Positions 16,671 through 25,265 of a stretch of 64,000 bases of DNA are shown here, one piece after another. Origin of the DNA: Pseudomonas sp. Root562 (GTDB lineage: Bacteria; Pseudomonadota; Gammaproteobacteria; Pseudomonadales; Pseudomonadaceae). Position 1 is the first letter of the stretch; each line of letters begins with the position of its first letter. The notes under the pieces were generated by a model. The model was not told the origin of the DNA. It saw only the letters and a program-made list of their open reading frames with translations, and made no database searches. The stretch spans positions 551,430 to 615,429 of the forward strand of contig NZ_LMGK01000012.1 of the NCBI RefSeq assembly GCF_001427125.1. The letters are read 5' to 3'. Made by a program: the position numbers and the translations under genes.

Positions 16671-18980
16671 TCAGAAACTCATTCGCCACTGACCTGTAAC
16701 GCCGTGGTTGCGGCTGTCGGTGCCGATCTCACCCGTGAGGCCGACGGCCAGCGTGTGTTTCGCTGAAAATCCAAGGTCCAGCCCGGCATCGACCAGCAGG
16801 CTGTCACGATCCAGTGGCACGCCGGAAACGGTGAAGTTTTTCCCACCCGTAACTATTTGTTGGCGAGTATCGCTGTAGACGTCCCCGTAGGTGTGTTTCC
16901 AGCCAGCGCTGAACCGCGGGGTCAGTTGCATGCCGTTATCCAGCGCGGTGAGCTTCGCCAGTCGCAGGCCGAATGTGCTGTTCAAATTGTTCTGCGTTTG
17001 ACCGTGTACCTTCAGTGCCGCTGCACCACCTTTTTCCGTGAAGGTATCGCGCTGATAGCGTTGGTAGCCCAGGCTGGCAAACGGTTCGATGCTGACATTC
17101 GCCCGGCCCAGGTTGTAACCCAATTCCGCGAAAGCCTGCTGGGTGCTGGCATCGTAGCGGCCTTCGGGGCGGTCGCTGAAACCTTTGAAGGCAACCCGTC
17201 GTTTAGTGCTGCCATCGTGGCTGCTGTAGGTCGCACCCAGTCGCATTGACAGGGGACCGTTTTGACGCAGGGCGTAGGCGCCCACATGCCAGCTATCGAG
17301 ATTGCCGTCGAGTCCGCGACTGTTCAGGCGCGTGTCGGATTTGCCGCTGATAACACCCAGCCGCCAGTCCTCTGCAATACCCCAGTCCGCTCCGATTACC
17401 AGCCCGTGGGTGGTGTGTTTCAGAGCATCGTAATCGCGATCCAGGGTCCCACCATGACCCAATGCTTGCAGCCAGACCCGACCATTGTCTTCGCTGCCGG
17501 CAGCGAGGCGTGGTGCATTGCGCCTCGTGGCGTTGCCAAAGCCACTGGCACTGTCCAGCTGACGCATGGCTGAGAGCATGGTTGCGCTGATTGGGCTGTC
17601 ACTGTTCAGGGTCGCCTTCGCGAGGTTGGCGTTTTGGCTGGCGGCCAGTTGCTCGATGGCAATAGACGCGGTCTGTTGGTCAGCGCGGAGCAGAGCTGCG
17701 ACCGCAGCGTTTGTGGGGATGGGTGCCTTTGGTAGTGTGGCGACGGATTTGTCAGTGGTAGATGCCGTTGCAATGGTGACGATCTGGTTATTGGCAGCGG
17801 GTATTGCGGCTGTGGCAGGCTGTTCAGTGGTAGTTGCCGTTGCGGCTGTCGACAGATTCTCATCGGCAGTAGTTGGAATTAAGGCAGGAACGGATGAATC
17901 GGCATCCGTGGATAGATTCGGGTCTTCTGCGGCAGAGGGTGTTTGGAGCTCCATATCGTTAACGCTGTTTCCGAGTTCCCTGCCGTTATCCGTGATGGCG
18001 GCATTGGCCATCGACACGTTGTTGCGGACGAAGATCAAGCCTACAGTCTTGTCCTGGTAGTCGAGCTTGGGTGTGAGGAACGCAAGATTGTTGAGAACTT
18101 TCCCGAATTCGCCTTCGACTTTGCTGGCAGCCAGGATGGTTTTTTCGCTGATCAGCGGGTAATCACCCGATGCCGCCACGATGTTCAGTGTGGCGCCGCC
18201 GAGGTTGGCGGTGCCATCGACCACAATCGTTTCACTGTTGAGCCCATCATCGATCTCGTAGCTCAACTCGGCGGTTTTCGAGAGATTCAAGTCACCTTTG
18301 ACCTTTGGTGCACCGTGCAAACTGTTGACAGAAAGTTTTCCATTCACGGTGAGGGAACCGGTCAAGCCGCTGCCCGCAAAAACGCCTTTTTCTTCAACCT
18401 CGACGTCGCCTTCGATAAAGCCCGGGTTGTTCAGGAAACCTCCCGGTCGCACCGTCGCGCCGCCGCCAATCTTCCCATTGTTGACCAGCGTTCCCAGGGT
18501 CAGTGCCCCACCCAGAATGTGCCCTTCGTTGATTAGCGTTGCTTTTGAACGAATCAAGACCCCAATGTTGAAATCACCAGAGCCATTCACGGTCCAGGTG
18601 CTGCGTTTGAGCTCCAGACCTGCAAAACGTCGACTGTCGTCCAATGTGCCACCGCTCGCGGTATCGAGTTGCAGGAAATTGTCCCCGCCACCACCGTCAA
18701 TCAACCCGGAAAGGGCGCCTCGGCCAGATACAATGACCAGGTCATTTCCATCGCCGAATGTCCGGTTAACGCCATCCGCTGCTTTGCCAATGGTCTGTTT
18801 GTCAGTGGTGGGATCATTGATGAATGCATCGAGTGCCGCCATGAGCTGCTCCGGTGTTGCATCCGGAGCAATGGTGGTATCGATGGACACTTGCTGGGCA
18901 AGTGAAATTTCAGCGCAACCCACTGCGAGCGCAATCGCCAGCGCCAGATGTTTCGGTCGGTATTTGTGTTGAACGGGCAT
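16671..18980 (-). CDS. Autotransporter (type Va), shorter paralogue
   Basis: 769 aa. A signal peptide (KHLALAIALAVGCAEISLAQQ) is followed by a passenger with pertactin-like short beta repeats (about residues 60-330, NNGKIGGGATVRPGG, ADSSVPAL onward changing to linker). Next comes a long Ala/Thr/Ser/Pro-rich low-complexity linker (about 345-465). The C-terminal ~270 residues are the beta-barrel translocator, ending in the outer-membrane signature HGVTGQWRMSF with terminal Phe. I chose the ATG at 18980, which has AAGAGG at about 9 bases and opens the signal peptide; the longer start at 19010 lacks a binding site. The barrel is closely similar to that of the next gene upstream. No catalytic triad is visible, so an adhesin-type role is more likely than protease. 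Confidence 0.85.
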   Translation of the reverse strand: MPVQHKYRPKHLALAIALAVGCAEISLAQQVSIDTTIAPDATPEQLMAALDAFINDPTTDKQTIGKAADGVNRTFGDGNDLVIVSGRGALSGLIDGGGGDNFLQLDTASGGTLDDSRRFAGLELKRSTWTVNGSGDFNIGVLIRSKATLINEGHILGGALTLGTLVNNGKIGGGATVRPGGFLNNPGFIEGDVEVEEKGVFAGSGLTGSLTVNGKLSVNSLHGAPKVKGDLNLSKTAELSYEIDDGLNSETIVVDGTANLGGATLNIVAASGDYPLISEKTILAASKVEGEFGKVLNNLAFLTPKLDYQDKTVGLIFVRNNVSMANAAITDNGRELGNSVNDMELQTPSAAEDPNLSTDADSSVPALIPTTADENLSTAATATTTEQPATAAIPAANNQIVTIATASTTDKSVATLPKAPIPTNAAVAALLRADQQTASIAIEQLAASQNANLAKATLNSDSPISATMLSAMRQLDSASGFGNATRRNAPRLAAGSEDNGRVWLQALGHGGTLDRDYDALKHTTHGLVIGADWGIAEDWRLGVISGKSDTRLNSRGLDGNLDSWHVGAYALRQNGPLSMRLGATYSSHDGSTKRRVAFKGFSDRPEGRYDASTQQAFAELGYNLGRANVSIEPFASLGYQRYQRDTFTEKGGAAALKVHGQTQNNLNSTFGLRLAKLTALDNGMQLTPRFSAGWKHTYGDVYSDTRQQIVTGGKNFTVSGVPLDRDSLLVDAGLDLGFSAKHTLAVGLTGEIGTDSRNHGVTGQWRMSF

Positions 18981-19084
18981 CGAGTACGGCCTCTTTTGAC
19001 AGGAAGCCAAACTCTAAAAGGCAGTGAAAAATATCGATGTCAGGCGCATCCGCAGGTGTTGCGGCTGATGTCGGAATGGGGCGC

Positions 19085-19120
19085 AGAAAAAATACAGCCA
19101 CCTAAAGGTGGCTGTATTTA
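19085..19120 (-). terminator. Terminator of the larger autotransporter
   Basis: AATACAGCCACC and GGTGGCTGTATT pair perfectly (12 bp) around a 4-base loop, followed on the minus strand by a T-run. The two autotransporter genes are therefore probably separate transcription units. Confidence 0.88.
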
Positions 19121-19179
19121 TCTGAGAAATAAGACGATTGTTCTTACAAAAAATCAGGACGAGTGCGGCCAGCGGGCTG

Positions 19180-22143
19180 TCAGAAACTCATCTGCCACTG
19201 CCCGATCACTCCATGGTTGCGACCGTTGCTGCCGATTTCTCCGGAATAGCCAACGCCGACGCTATGGCGTGCCGAAATGCCCACATCCAGTCCGGCTTCC
19301 AGCACCAGGCTGTCGCGATCCAGTGAGCTGCCATCCACACTGAACGCTGTACCACCGACCACGAAGGCCTGGCGTGTCGAGTTGCTGACATCGCCGTAGG
19401 TGTGTTTCCAGCCGGCAGTCATGCGCGGGGTCAGGCTCATGCCGTTCTCGAGGCTGTTCAGGTGCGCAAGGCGCAGGCCGAAGGTTGTGCTTAAGTTGTC
19501 CTCGGTTTGACCGTCGACGTGCAGGGCCGCAGCGCCTCCTTTTTCTTCATAACTGTCGCGGTGATAGCGCTGGTAGCCAAGGTTGGCGAACGGTTCGGCG
19601 CTGAGGCGACCGTTGCCCATGGCGTACCCGAGTTCGGCGAATGCCTGTTGGCTGTCGGCCTCGTAATCACCTTTGGGCCGGTCGCTGAAACCGTTGAATG
19701 CCACGGTGCGTTTGCTTTCACCCTGATGACCGCTATATGCCGCGCCGAGGCGCAGAGCCAACGGGCCGCTTTGGCGCAACGCATAGACGCCGGCGTGCCA
19801 GCTTTCGACATTGCCATCGACGCCTGTGGCGTCCAGATCGGTCTTTGAATAACCGCCAAGCACACCCAGTTTCCATTGCCCATCGAGCGCCCAATCGGCG
19901 CCCAGTACCGTGCCTTTGCTGCGTTGTTCAAGTCCGCTGCTGCCGTGTTCGCCGTCGAGTTTGCCGTAGCCGCCAATGGCTTGCAGCCAGAGTCGGCCTT
20001 GGGCATTCGGGTCATTGAGGTTGCGAGCATCACGGGGGACGCCGTTCGCGGCGAGGACCGGCGTGTCCCGTTGATCGAGGCCCACCAGTAAAGCCGAACG
20101 GCCGCCCATCTGATGCATCGCCGACAGCATGCTGGCGCCGATCTGGTTACTGACACCGAGGGTTGCGCTGGCCAGGTCAGCGTTGCTGGCACCGCTGAGC
20201 TGCTCGATGGCTGCACCCGCGGTTGCGCCGGTGGTGTTGAGCAAGGCGTTGTACAGCGTATTGTTTTTGCCGAGGGAGGCCAGGCTGTTGGCGGCGCTAC
20301 TGCCATTACCGGTGACGGCGAATTCGTTGAAGGCGACATCGTTACGGGTGTAGGTCAGGTCGACCCGGGTTGGCGTATAAGCCAAGGTTGGCGTGATAAA
20401 CGCGTAGTCGCTTGTGACTTTGCCGAAGGTGCCGTTCACGACCGCTGCCTGCAACACGGTGTAATGGCTTTGCCACGGATAGGTGCCACTGCCGGGGTTT
20501 ACGGCCAGCGTCGCGCCGTTGAGATTGGCCGTGCCGCCGACCATGATCGGTGCGCTGCTGCCATCTGCATTTACGCCGTATGCGATTGTCGAGCCGCTAC
20601 CCATGGTCAAGTCGTGGGTGACGGTCGCAGTGCCGAGTTGGCTGTTGGTCAGCAGAGTGCCATTGACCATCAAGTTGCCCACCGAACCGCCGCCGGCATA
20701 CACGCCACCTGCATCGACAGTCATGCTGCCGCTGATGCCACCCTGGTTGATCAGCGTTGCGCCGTTACGTATCGCACCACCGTCACTGAAATCTGCGCTG
20801 CCGTTCAGGGTCCATACCCCTTGCTCGACCTCCAGCCATTCGAAGTGGCGACTGTTGCCGAAGCTGCCGCCCGACGCATCGTCCATCACTACACGGTCGT
20901 AACCGCTGCCGCCGTCCACAGTCCCAATGAATCGGCTGCCGTTGCGCAAGCTCAGGCTGTCGTTACCACCACCAAGGTCCAAAGCCAAGCCATTGCTGCC
21001 GCTGATGGTGCCGCCGTTGACGACGCTGTCAGCGAACTCGCCGACGAACTTCACGCCGAAACCATCGAGACCCTGGATGGTGCCGAAGTTTTCCAGCGCG
21101 GTTGCCGCGAGGCCCGAGCCGCCGCTGCCGTCGTCAACCAGAATGGCACTTGTGGCACCGCTGATCATCGCGCCTTGGGCGTTCAGCACATAACCACCGC
21201 CCAATGCGATCCCTTCGCTGCCGTTGGTGAACCCGTTCTTGTCCACACCGCCGGCACCAACACCCTGGATCGTGCCGTAGTTTTCGATGTGGGCGATGTT
21301 GTCGATGTCTACGCCATCGCCGTCGCCATTGGGTTGCAGGCCGGAATAGGCGCCGGTGATGGTGCCGTGGTTGATCACCGTACCATCGCCGTCGGAACCG
21401 AAACCGGAGCCGTTGCGCCCGGTCACTTGCCCATAGTTGGTGAGGGTCGCGCCCAGATCGGTGGTAATGCCGTGGCGTCCACCGGTAATGGTGCCGTAGT
21501 TGGTAACCGTCACGCCGGTGGCCGAGTCGATGTCGACGCCGTCGAATTTCTGGTCGGCGTTGTGCGAGTCGCCGGTGGAAATTTCGCCATAGTTGGTGAT
21601 GGTTGCATTGGCGCCGGTCTTCATGCCGTCGCTGGCATCACCACGAATCAGCCCGCCCGCGCGGTTGATGATGGTGGTCGTGACCCCGGTGCTGCGCAGT
21701 GCATCGAGGTCCAGGCCTTGGCCGGTTGTCGAGCGGATGATGCCGCTGTTATCGATCAACAGGCTGCCACTGACGAAGTTGCTGTCGATGCGCAACGCGT
21801 CGTTGAAGCCGAGAATCTGGCCACCGGCGCGGTTGTAAATGCTGTAGTTGCGCGCCTGGGTCAGGTCGCCGCTGCTGTCGATCGCCCGTCCACCGGTAGA
21901 AACGATCTGCCCCGCGTTATCGATCACCACGCCGACACCGGCCGTACCGTCCTTGAGGCTGACAGCCTTGCCGGTATGGGTAATGCTGCCTGGCGCGGAG
22001 ATCGTCAATGTGTCTGCACCGCCGAGGGTTTGCGCAGTGGTGGTGGCCGTGTCGATCTGCAGGTTTTTGTACGGCGCGGCAATGGCGCCTGTACTGATCA
22101 CCAGGCTGATGACAAGTGCCAAATGCTGGGGCGGGGAGGTCAT
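19180..22143 (-). CDS. Autotransporter (type Va), larger paralogue
   Basis: 987 aa. The signal peptide is MTSPPQHLALVISLVISTGAIAA. The passenger (about 30-690) consists of many short Gly/Asn/Thr repeats of the TITNYGEISTGD, VTNYGTITGGRHG and TVINHGTITGAYSG kind, the pattern of a right-handed beta-helix. The C-terminal ~280 residues form the barrel, ending HGVIGQWQMSF. Over the barrel the two tandem paralogues share long runs such as YALRQ(N/S)GPL and NGM.LTPR..AGWKHTYGDV, whereas the passengers differ. Start at 22143 has AAAAGG before it; the frame upstream continues through the hipA promoter region and is not used. Cell-surface adhesion or aggregation is the likely function. Confidence 0.85.
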   Translation of the reverse strand: MTSPPQHLALVISLVISTGAIAAPYKNLQIDTATTTAQTLGGADTLTISAPGSITHTGKAVSLKDGTAGVGVVIDNAGQIVSTGGRAIDSSGDLTQARNYSIYNRAGGQILGFNDALRIDSNFVSGSLLIDNSGIIRSTTGQGLDLDALRSTGVTTTIINRAGGLIRGDASDGMKTGANATITNYGEISTGDSHNADQKFDGVDIDSATGVTVTNYGTITGGRHGITTDLGATLTNYGQVTGRNGSGFGSDGDGTVINHGTITGAYSGLQPNGDGDGVDIDNIAHIENYGTIQGVGAGGVDKNGFTNGSEGIALGGGYVLNAQGAMISGATSAILVDDGSGGSGLAATALENFGTIQGLDGFGVKFVGEFADSVVNGGTISGSNGLALDLGGGNDSLSLRNGSRFIGTVDGGSGYDRVVMDDASGGSFGNSRHFEWLEVEQGVWTLNGSADFSDGGAIRNGATLINQGGISGSMTVDAGGVYAGGGSVGNLMVNGTLLTNSQLGTATVTHDLTMGSGSTIAYGVNADGSSAPIMVGGTANLNGATLAVNPGSGTYPWQSHYTVLQAAVVNGTFGKVTSDYAFITPTLAYTPTRVDLTYTRNDVAFNEFAVTGNGSSAANSLASLGKNNTLYNALLNTTGATAGAAIEQLSGASNADLASATLGVSNQIGASMLSAMHQMGGRSALLVGLDQRDTPVLAANGVPRDARNLNDPNAQGRLWLQAIGGYGKLDGEHGSSGLEQRSKGTVLGADWALDGQWKLGVLGGYSKTDLDATGVDGNVESWHAGVYALRQSGPLALRLGAAYSGHQGESKRTVAFNGFSDRPKGDYEADSQQAFAELGYAMGNGRLSAEPFANLGYQRYHRDSYEEKGGAAALHVDGQTEDNLSTTFGLRLAHLNSLENGMSLTPRMTAGWKHTYGDVSNSTRQAFVVGGTAFSVDGSSLDRDSLVLEAGLDVGISARHSVGVGYSGEIGSNGRNHGVIGQWQMSF

Positions 22144-22223
22144 GATGGACGGCCTTTTGTTATAAGCAGGGCGTCCTGTATAGCGGAGGGTTTTTACAAA
22201 TTGATGTCGGGCTTTGCAGTGAG

Positions 22224-22368
22224 ATCTGCATTTAAGTGCAGATTTACCGCTACATTTTTTAAAAATCTGCATTTCTTTGCATATGAGTTCTACGTGATGT
22301 CAGAGAATCTGCACTATATTGCAATCAAGGCGCATTTGACTGGCAATAATGTGCATTAAATTGCGGAT
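22224..22368. promoter_or_regulatory. Four phased operators before the HipA/HipB pair
   Basis: Four 20-bp dyads of the form ATCTGCA-N6-TGCAGAT begin at 22224, 22265, 22307 and 22349. The first is nearly perfect (ATCTGCATTTAAGTGCAGAT), and each later one keeps TGCA at the same positions with one to three changes. The starts are 41, 42 and 42 bases apart, about four helical turns. The last dyad ends 6 bases before the hipA-like ATG. A possible TTGACT at 22336 and TAAATT at 22357 would put operators 3 and 4 around the promoter. The probable binder is the HTH protein at 23696-23974. Confidence 0.8.
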
Positions 22369-22373
22369 ATCCC

Positions 22374-23699
22374 ATGTATTCAGTGACGCTTCAACTATAT
22401 GCCTCGGGTCGTTGGGAAGATGCGATGACGCTTGTGTTTGCGGACCCAGAGAAAGGTTTTGAGGGGCCCTGCCGGTTTGGCTACAAGACTGGATACGTGG
22501 CGGATAATCTCGAATTTGTCGACTCGCCTTTCAACAAAGCGGTGAGTGCCAGATTGCCGCTGAGCTGGGAAAGCGCTTCGCTGAAAAAAGCCCCGGCTTT
22601 CCTGCACGATATAGCGCCGGCGGGCGCGGCCAAGCGGTTTCTCATGAGTCGGGTAGGTCAGGACAAACCTGAAGGTATCAGCGCTGATCTGTTTTTACTG
22701 GGACGCAGCACTCCCGCGCCGATAGGTAACATGCGTATCAAAGAGTCTGCTGAGGCTGTAGATGACAGACCCGCGATGGGATTTCGACGTGACGAAGTGA
22801 TCGCTCGAGACAGTACGTTTCTCGAGTACGCCTATGAACAGGGTGCGGCCATTGGTGGCGCGACGGGCGCAGGAGGGGAGGCTCCCAAGCTGCTCATGTC
22901 CCGGGGGCGGGATGGATTGCTGTATCCAGACGCTGTATTGAGCGACGATCAAGTGGAGCAACACTGGTTTGTAAAGTTCGCTCGCAACCGGGCTACTCAG
23001 ACCGATCAGATCATTCTCAAAAGCGAATTTCACTACTACAAGGCATTGCACGCCTTGGGAATCGACACGATCGCATTGGACGGGCTTGCGTTTGAGCAGG
23101 CGACCAAACCCAGCCTGTGGATGAAGCGATTCGATCGAAGTGTGAATGATCTGGGGGTTGAGCGCTCTGCAGTGGAGTCGATCTACTCGCTGGCGGGTGT
23201 TGTGGTGCCAGGCAGTTACATGAACCATCTGGAAGTGATCCAGCTCCTGGCCCGACTTTGGGCGCAGGCCGGGCAGGAAGAGCAAATCCCCGAGCTGATA
23301 TCTGAATATTTGCGACGAGACTTGATCAACAAGATTCTGGGCAATTCCGATAACCACGGTCGCAATACATCAATTATCCGCGGCAGCGATTCCTTCCGTC
23401 TGGCACCGATTTACGATTTGGCGCCGATGGTCATGGACGACGAAGGTGTCACACGTACGACCAAGTGGCCTAAAGGCCTTGAGGTGGCGGGGGAAGTGAA
23501 ATGGCGTGAAGTGTGTGATTCATTGGCGCAGATTGGCGATCCGCAAGCACTGTATGAAGGCCTGCGGGAAGACGCTGCCCGGTTCATGGCTTTGCCCGAT
23601 ATGCTTGCCGCTGATGGCCTTCCCGAAGCCACAATGAACCATCCGGCTATTGCCTTGAGAAACCTTGAGCAGCGTTTGAAAAGCTGGGGGCTGAAATGA
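22374..23699 (+). CDS. HipA-family serine/threonine kinase toxin
   Basis: 441 aa. The HipA core is recognisable: a Gly-rich ATP loop GATGAGGEAPKLL (about 161-173), KSEFHYYKALHALGI, the catalytic loop KILGNSDNHGRNTS with Asp326, and the metal-binding LAPIYDLAPM with Asp348. Both catalytic carboxylates are thus intact. E. coli HipA phosphorylates glutamyl-tRNA synthetase; the target here is unknown. The gene has no clear Shine-Dalgarno and may be translated leaderless or nearly so. Its stop overlaps the start of the antitoxin-like gene (ATGA), with the toxin first, the reverse of E. coli hipBA. Confidence 0.88.
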   Translation: MYSVTLQLYASGRWEDAMTLVFADPEKGFEGPCRFGYKTGYVADNLEFVDSPFNKAVSARLPLSWESASLKKAPAFLHDIAPAGAAKRFLMSRVGQDKPEGISADLFLLGRSTPAPIGNMRIKESAEAVDDRPAMGFRRDEVIARDSTFLEYAYEQGAAIGGATGAGGEAPKLLMSRGRDGLLYPDAVLSDDQVEQHWFVKFARNRATQTDQIILKSEFHYYKALHALGIDTIALDGLAFEQATKPSLWMKRFDRSVNDLGVERSAVESIYSLAGVVVPGSYMNHLEVIQLLARLWAQAGQEEQIPELISEYLRRDLINKILGNSDNHGRNTSIIRGSDSFRLAPIYDLAPMVMDDEGVTRTTKWPKGLEVAGEVKWREVCDSLAQIGDPQALYEGLREDAARFMALPDMLAADGLPEATMNHPAIALRNLEQRLKSWGLK

Positions 23700-23974
23700 C
23701 CATTACCATTGACGCCCGGGCTCTGTTGATCGAAAGCATCCAGGAAGGATTGGCGCAAGGCACTCTCGAAATCGGTGAAGCCGTCCGGCGTTTGCGCACG
23801 GAAGTCACCGGTTTGCACCAAACCCAATTTGCCAAAATGTGCAAGATTTCCGTGCGCACGTTGGTGCATATCGAGCACGGCGAAGGCAATCAGACCCTGA
23901 AGTCGCTGAACGCCGTGTTCCGCCCGTTTGGCTTGAAAATGGGAGTGGTGCGAGTTCGGCGTGATATCAGCTGA
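23696..23974 (+). CDS. HipB-like XRE-family antitoxin
   Basis: 92 aa. It has an N-terminal helix (DARALLIESIQEGLAQGTL) and a XRE helix-turn-helix in about residues 28-80 (LRTEVTGLHQTQFAKMCKISVRTLVHIEHGEGNQTLKSLNAVFRPFGLKM). Such proteins bind and neutralise HipA-family kinases and repress the operon. GGGGG lies 5 bases before the ATG, inside the end of the kinase gene. It is the natural candidate to bind the four operators at 22224-22368. Confidence 0.85.
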   Translation: MTITIDARALLIESIQEGLAQGTLEIGEAVRRLRTEVTGLHQTQFAKMCKISVRTLVHIEHGEGNQTLKSLNAVFRPFGLKMGVVRVRRDIS

Positions 23975-23997
23975 AATTGCCCAATCACAGCTAACCC

Positions 23998-24099
23998 CTG
24001 TAAGAGCCAGCCTGCTGGCGAAGAACGTCCAGGCACCGAGTTCAGTCAGGCTTGGCGCATTATCGTTGGCACCCATCGCGAGCAGGCTCGCTCCTACAG
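23998..24099. repeat. Degenerate palindromic repeat
   Basis: CTGTAAGAGCCAGCCTGC and the reverse-complement-like GCAGGCTCGCTCCTACAG enclose about 60 bases. It is a mutated copy of the GTAGGAGC family, located between the convergent antitoxin and acetyltransferase genes. Confidence 0.7.
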
Positions 24100-24119
24100 C
24101 GGTGGTGCATCGAGTCGAC

Positions 24120-24791
24120 TTACCTGCGGCACTCCACCAACGACTTCACCTGTCCCGCCCCTTTCTGGTTTTCATCACTCAACCACCGTTCAAACCCTGC
24201 CCCGATTGCCGGCCATTCCGAGTCCAGGATCGAATACCACGCCGTATCCCGATTCTGCCCCTTGACCACCATGTGCTGGCGGAACACACCTTCAAAGCTG
24301 AAACCCAGCCGCTCGGCTGCGTACTTGGAGCGGGCATTGGCGTTGTTGCACTTCCATTCCAGGCGGCGGTAACCCAGGGCAAAGGATTCCCGGGCGAGCA
24401 AATAAACCGCCTCGGTGCTTTTCGGCGAGCGCTGCATCGGCGCACCGAACGTCACGTGACCGATCTCGATCCGGCCTTGTGAAGGCACAATCGACATCAA
24501 ACTGAGGATGCCTTGCACTTCACCGCTGGCACGGTCGATCACACTGAAGAAGTAGGGGTCGCTATTGGCTGCATGGTTGTTCAGCCAATCGTTGAAAGCA
24601 CTGCGCTCGGGGAAGGGGCCGTAAGGCAGATAATCCCAGAGTTTCGGATCGGCGCCGGGGCCTTGCAGGGCGTTGAACAATTCATCGCCGTGGCGCGCCG
24701 GGTCGAGTTTTTCCAGGCGGATGAAACGCCCTTCGATGGTTTGAACCGACGGTGCCGGGACACCTTTCCAATCCGCGAGTGAAGTCGACAT
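24120..24791 (-). CDS. GNAT acetyltransferase, RimJ/RimL-like
   Basis: 223 aa. The opening QTIEGRFIRLEKLDPARHGDEL, then YFFSVIDRASGEVQGILSL, HVTFGAPMQRSPKSTEAVYLLARESFALGYRRLEWKCNNANARSKYAAERLGFSFEGVFRQHMV, match the RimL subgroup (Acetyltransf_3), which uses acetyl-CoA. The substrate is unknown. AGGAGA lies before the ATG. It is the last gene of a three-gene minus-strand run, separated by only 17 bases from the next GNAT gene. Confidence 0.88.
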   Translation of the reverse strand: MSTSLADWKGVPAPSVQTIEGRFIRLEKLDPARHGDELFNALQGPGADPKLWDYLPYGPFPERSAFNDWLNNHAANSDPYFFSVIDRASGEVQGILSLMSIVPSQGRIEIGHVTFGAPMQRSPKSTEAVYLLARESFALGYRRLEWKCNNANARSKYAAERLGFSFEGVFRQHMVVKGQNRDTAWYSILDSEWPAIGAGFERWLSDENQKGAGQVKSLVECRR

Positions 24792-24808
24792 GTTGTTCTC
24801 CTTGAACC

Positions 24809-25255
24809 TTAAATGGCTTTGCGAAACTGGATGAAACCGGGGCGCTCGGCGATGCGCTCATAAAGCTGGATCGCGGTGGCGTTGGTTTCGTGAGTGAGCC
24901 AGTGGACCTTGCAGCAACCGTCCTGTTTGGCTGTTGCGTAAACGAATTCGATCAGTTGTCGGCCGACGCCGGTACCACGGGTTTCGGGCGCTACCAGCAG
25001 GTCTTGCAGGTAGCAGGAGTTTTCGATGCTCCAGTTCGAACGATGGTAGATGAAATGCACCATGCCCACCGCTTTGCCGTCGGCCCAGGCCAGCGCGGCG
25101 TGGGTGGGTTCGTTTGGATCGAGCATGCGTTGCCAGGTGCTTTGGCTGACGGCGTCCGGCAGTTCGGTGTTGTAGAAGCGCAGGTAGGTTTGCCACAGCG
25201 GTAGCCAAGCTGCGTGATCGCCGGCGGTGACTGGGCGAATGTCGATCTGACTCAT
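24809..25255 (-). CDS. GNAT acetyltransferase
   Basis: 148 aa, a single GNAT domain. LQDLLVAPETRGTGVGRQLIEFVYATAKQDGC is the acetyl-CoA binding motif A (R-G-T-G-V-G). WLTHETNATAIQLYERIAERPGFIQF is motif B. It is a small-molecule or amino-acid acetyltransferase of unknown substrate. AAGGAA lies 7 bases before the ATG. It is 10 bases from the paiB-like gene, so operonic with it. Confidence 0.87.
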   Translation of the reverse strand: MSQIDIRPVTAGDHAAWLPLWQTYLRFYNTELPDAVSQSTWQRMLDPNEPTHAALAWADGKAVGMVHFIYHRSNWSIENSCYLQDLLVAPETRGTGVGRQLIEFVYATAKQDGCCKVHWLTHETNATAIQLYERIAERPGFIQFRKAI

Positions 25256-25265
25256 GGTGATTTCC

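Noticed and set aside
20113..22359. A 748-codon plus-strand open frame
   Set aside because: It is antisense to the larger autotransporter, whose signal peptide, beta-helix repeats and barrel are on the minus strand. Its composition is that of a shadow frame.
22224..22368. CRISPR array
   Set aside because: The 42-bp period repeats are short imperfect dyads with no 28-37 bp identical repeats or spacers, and there are no cas genes nearby.
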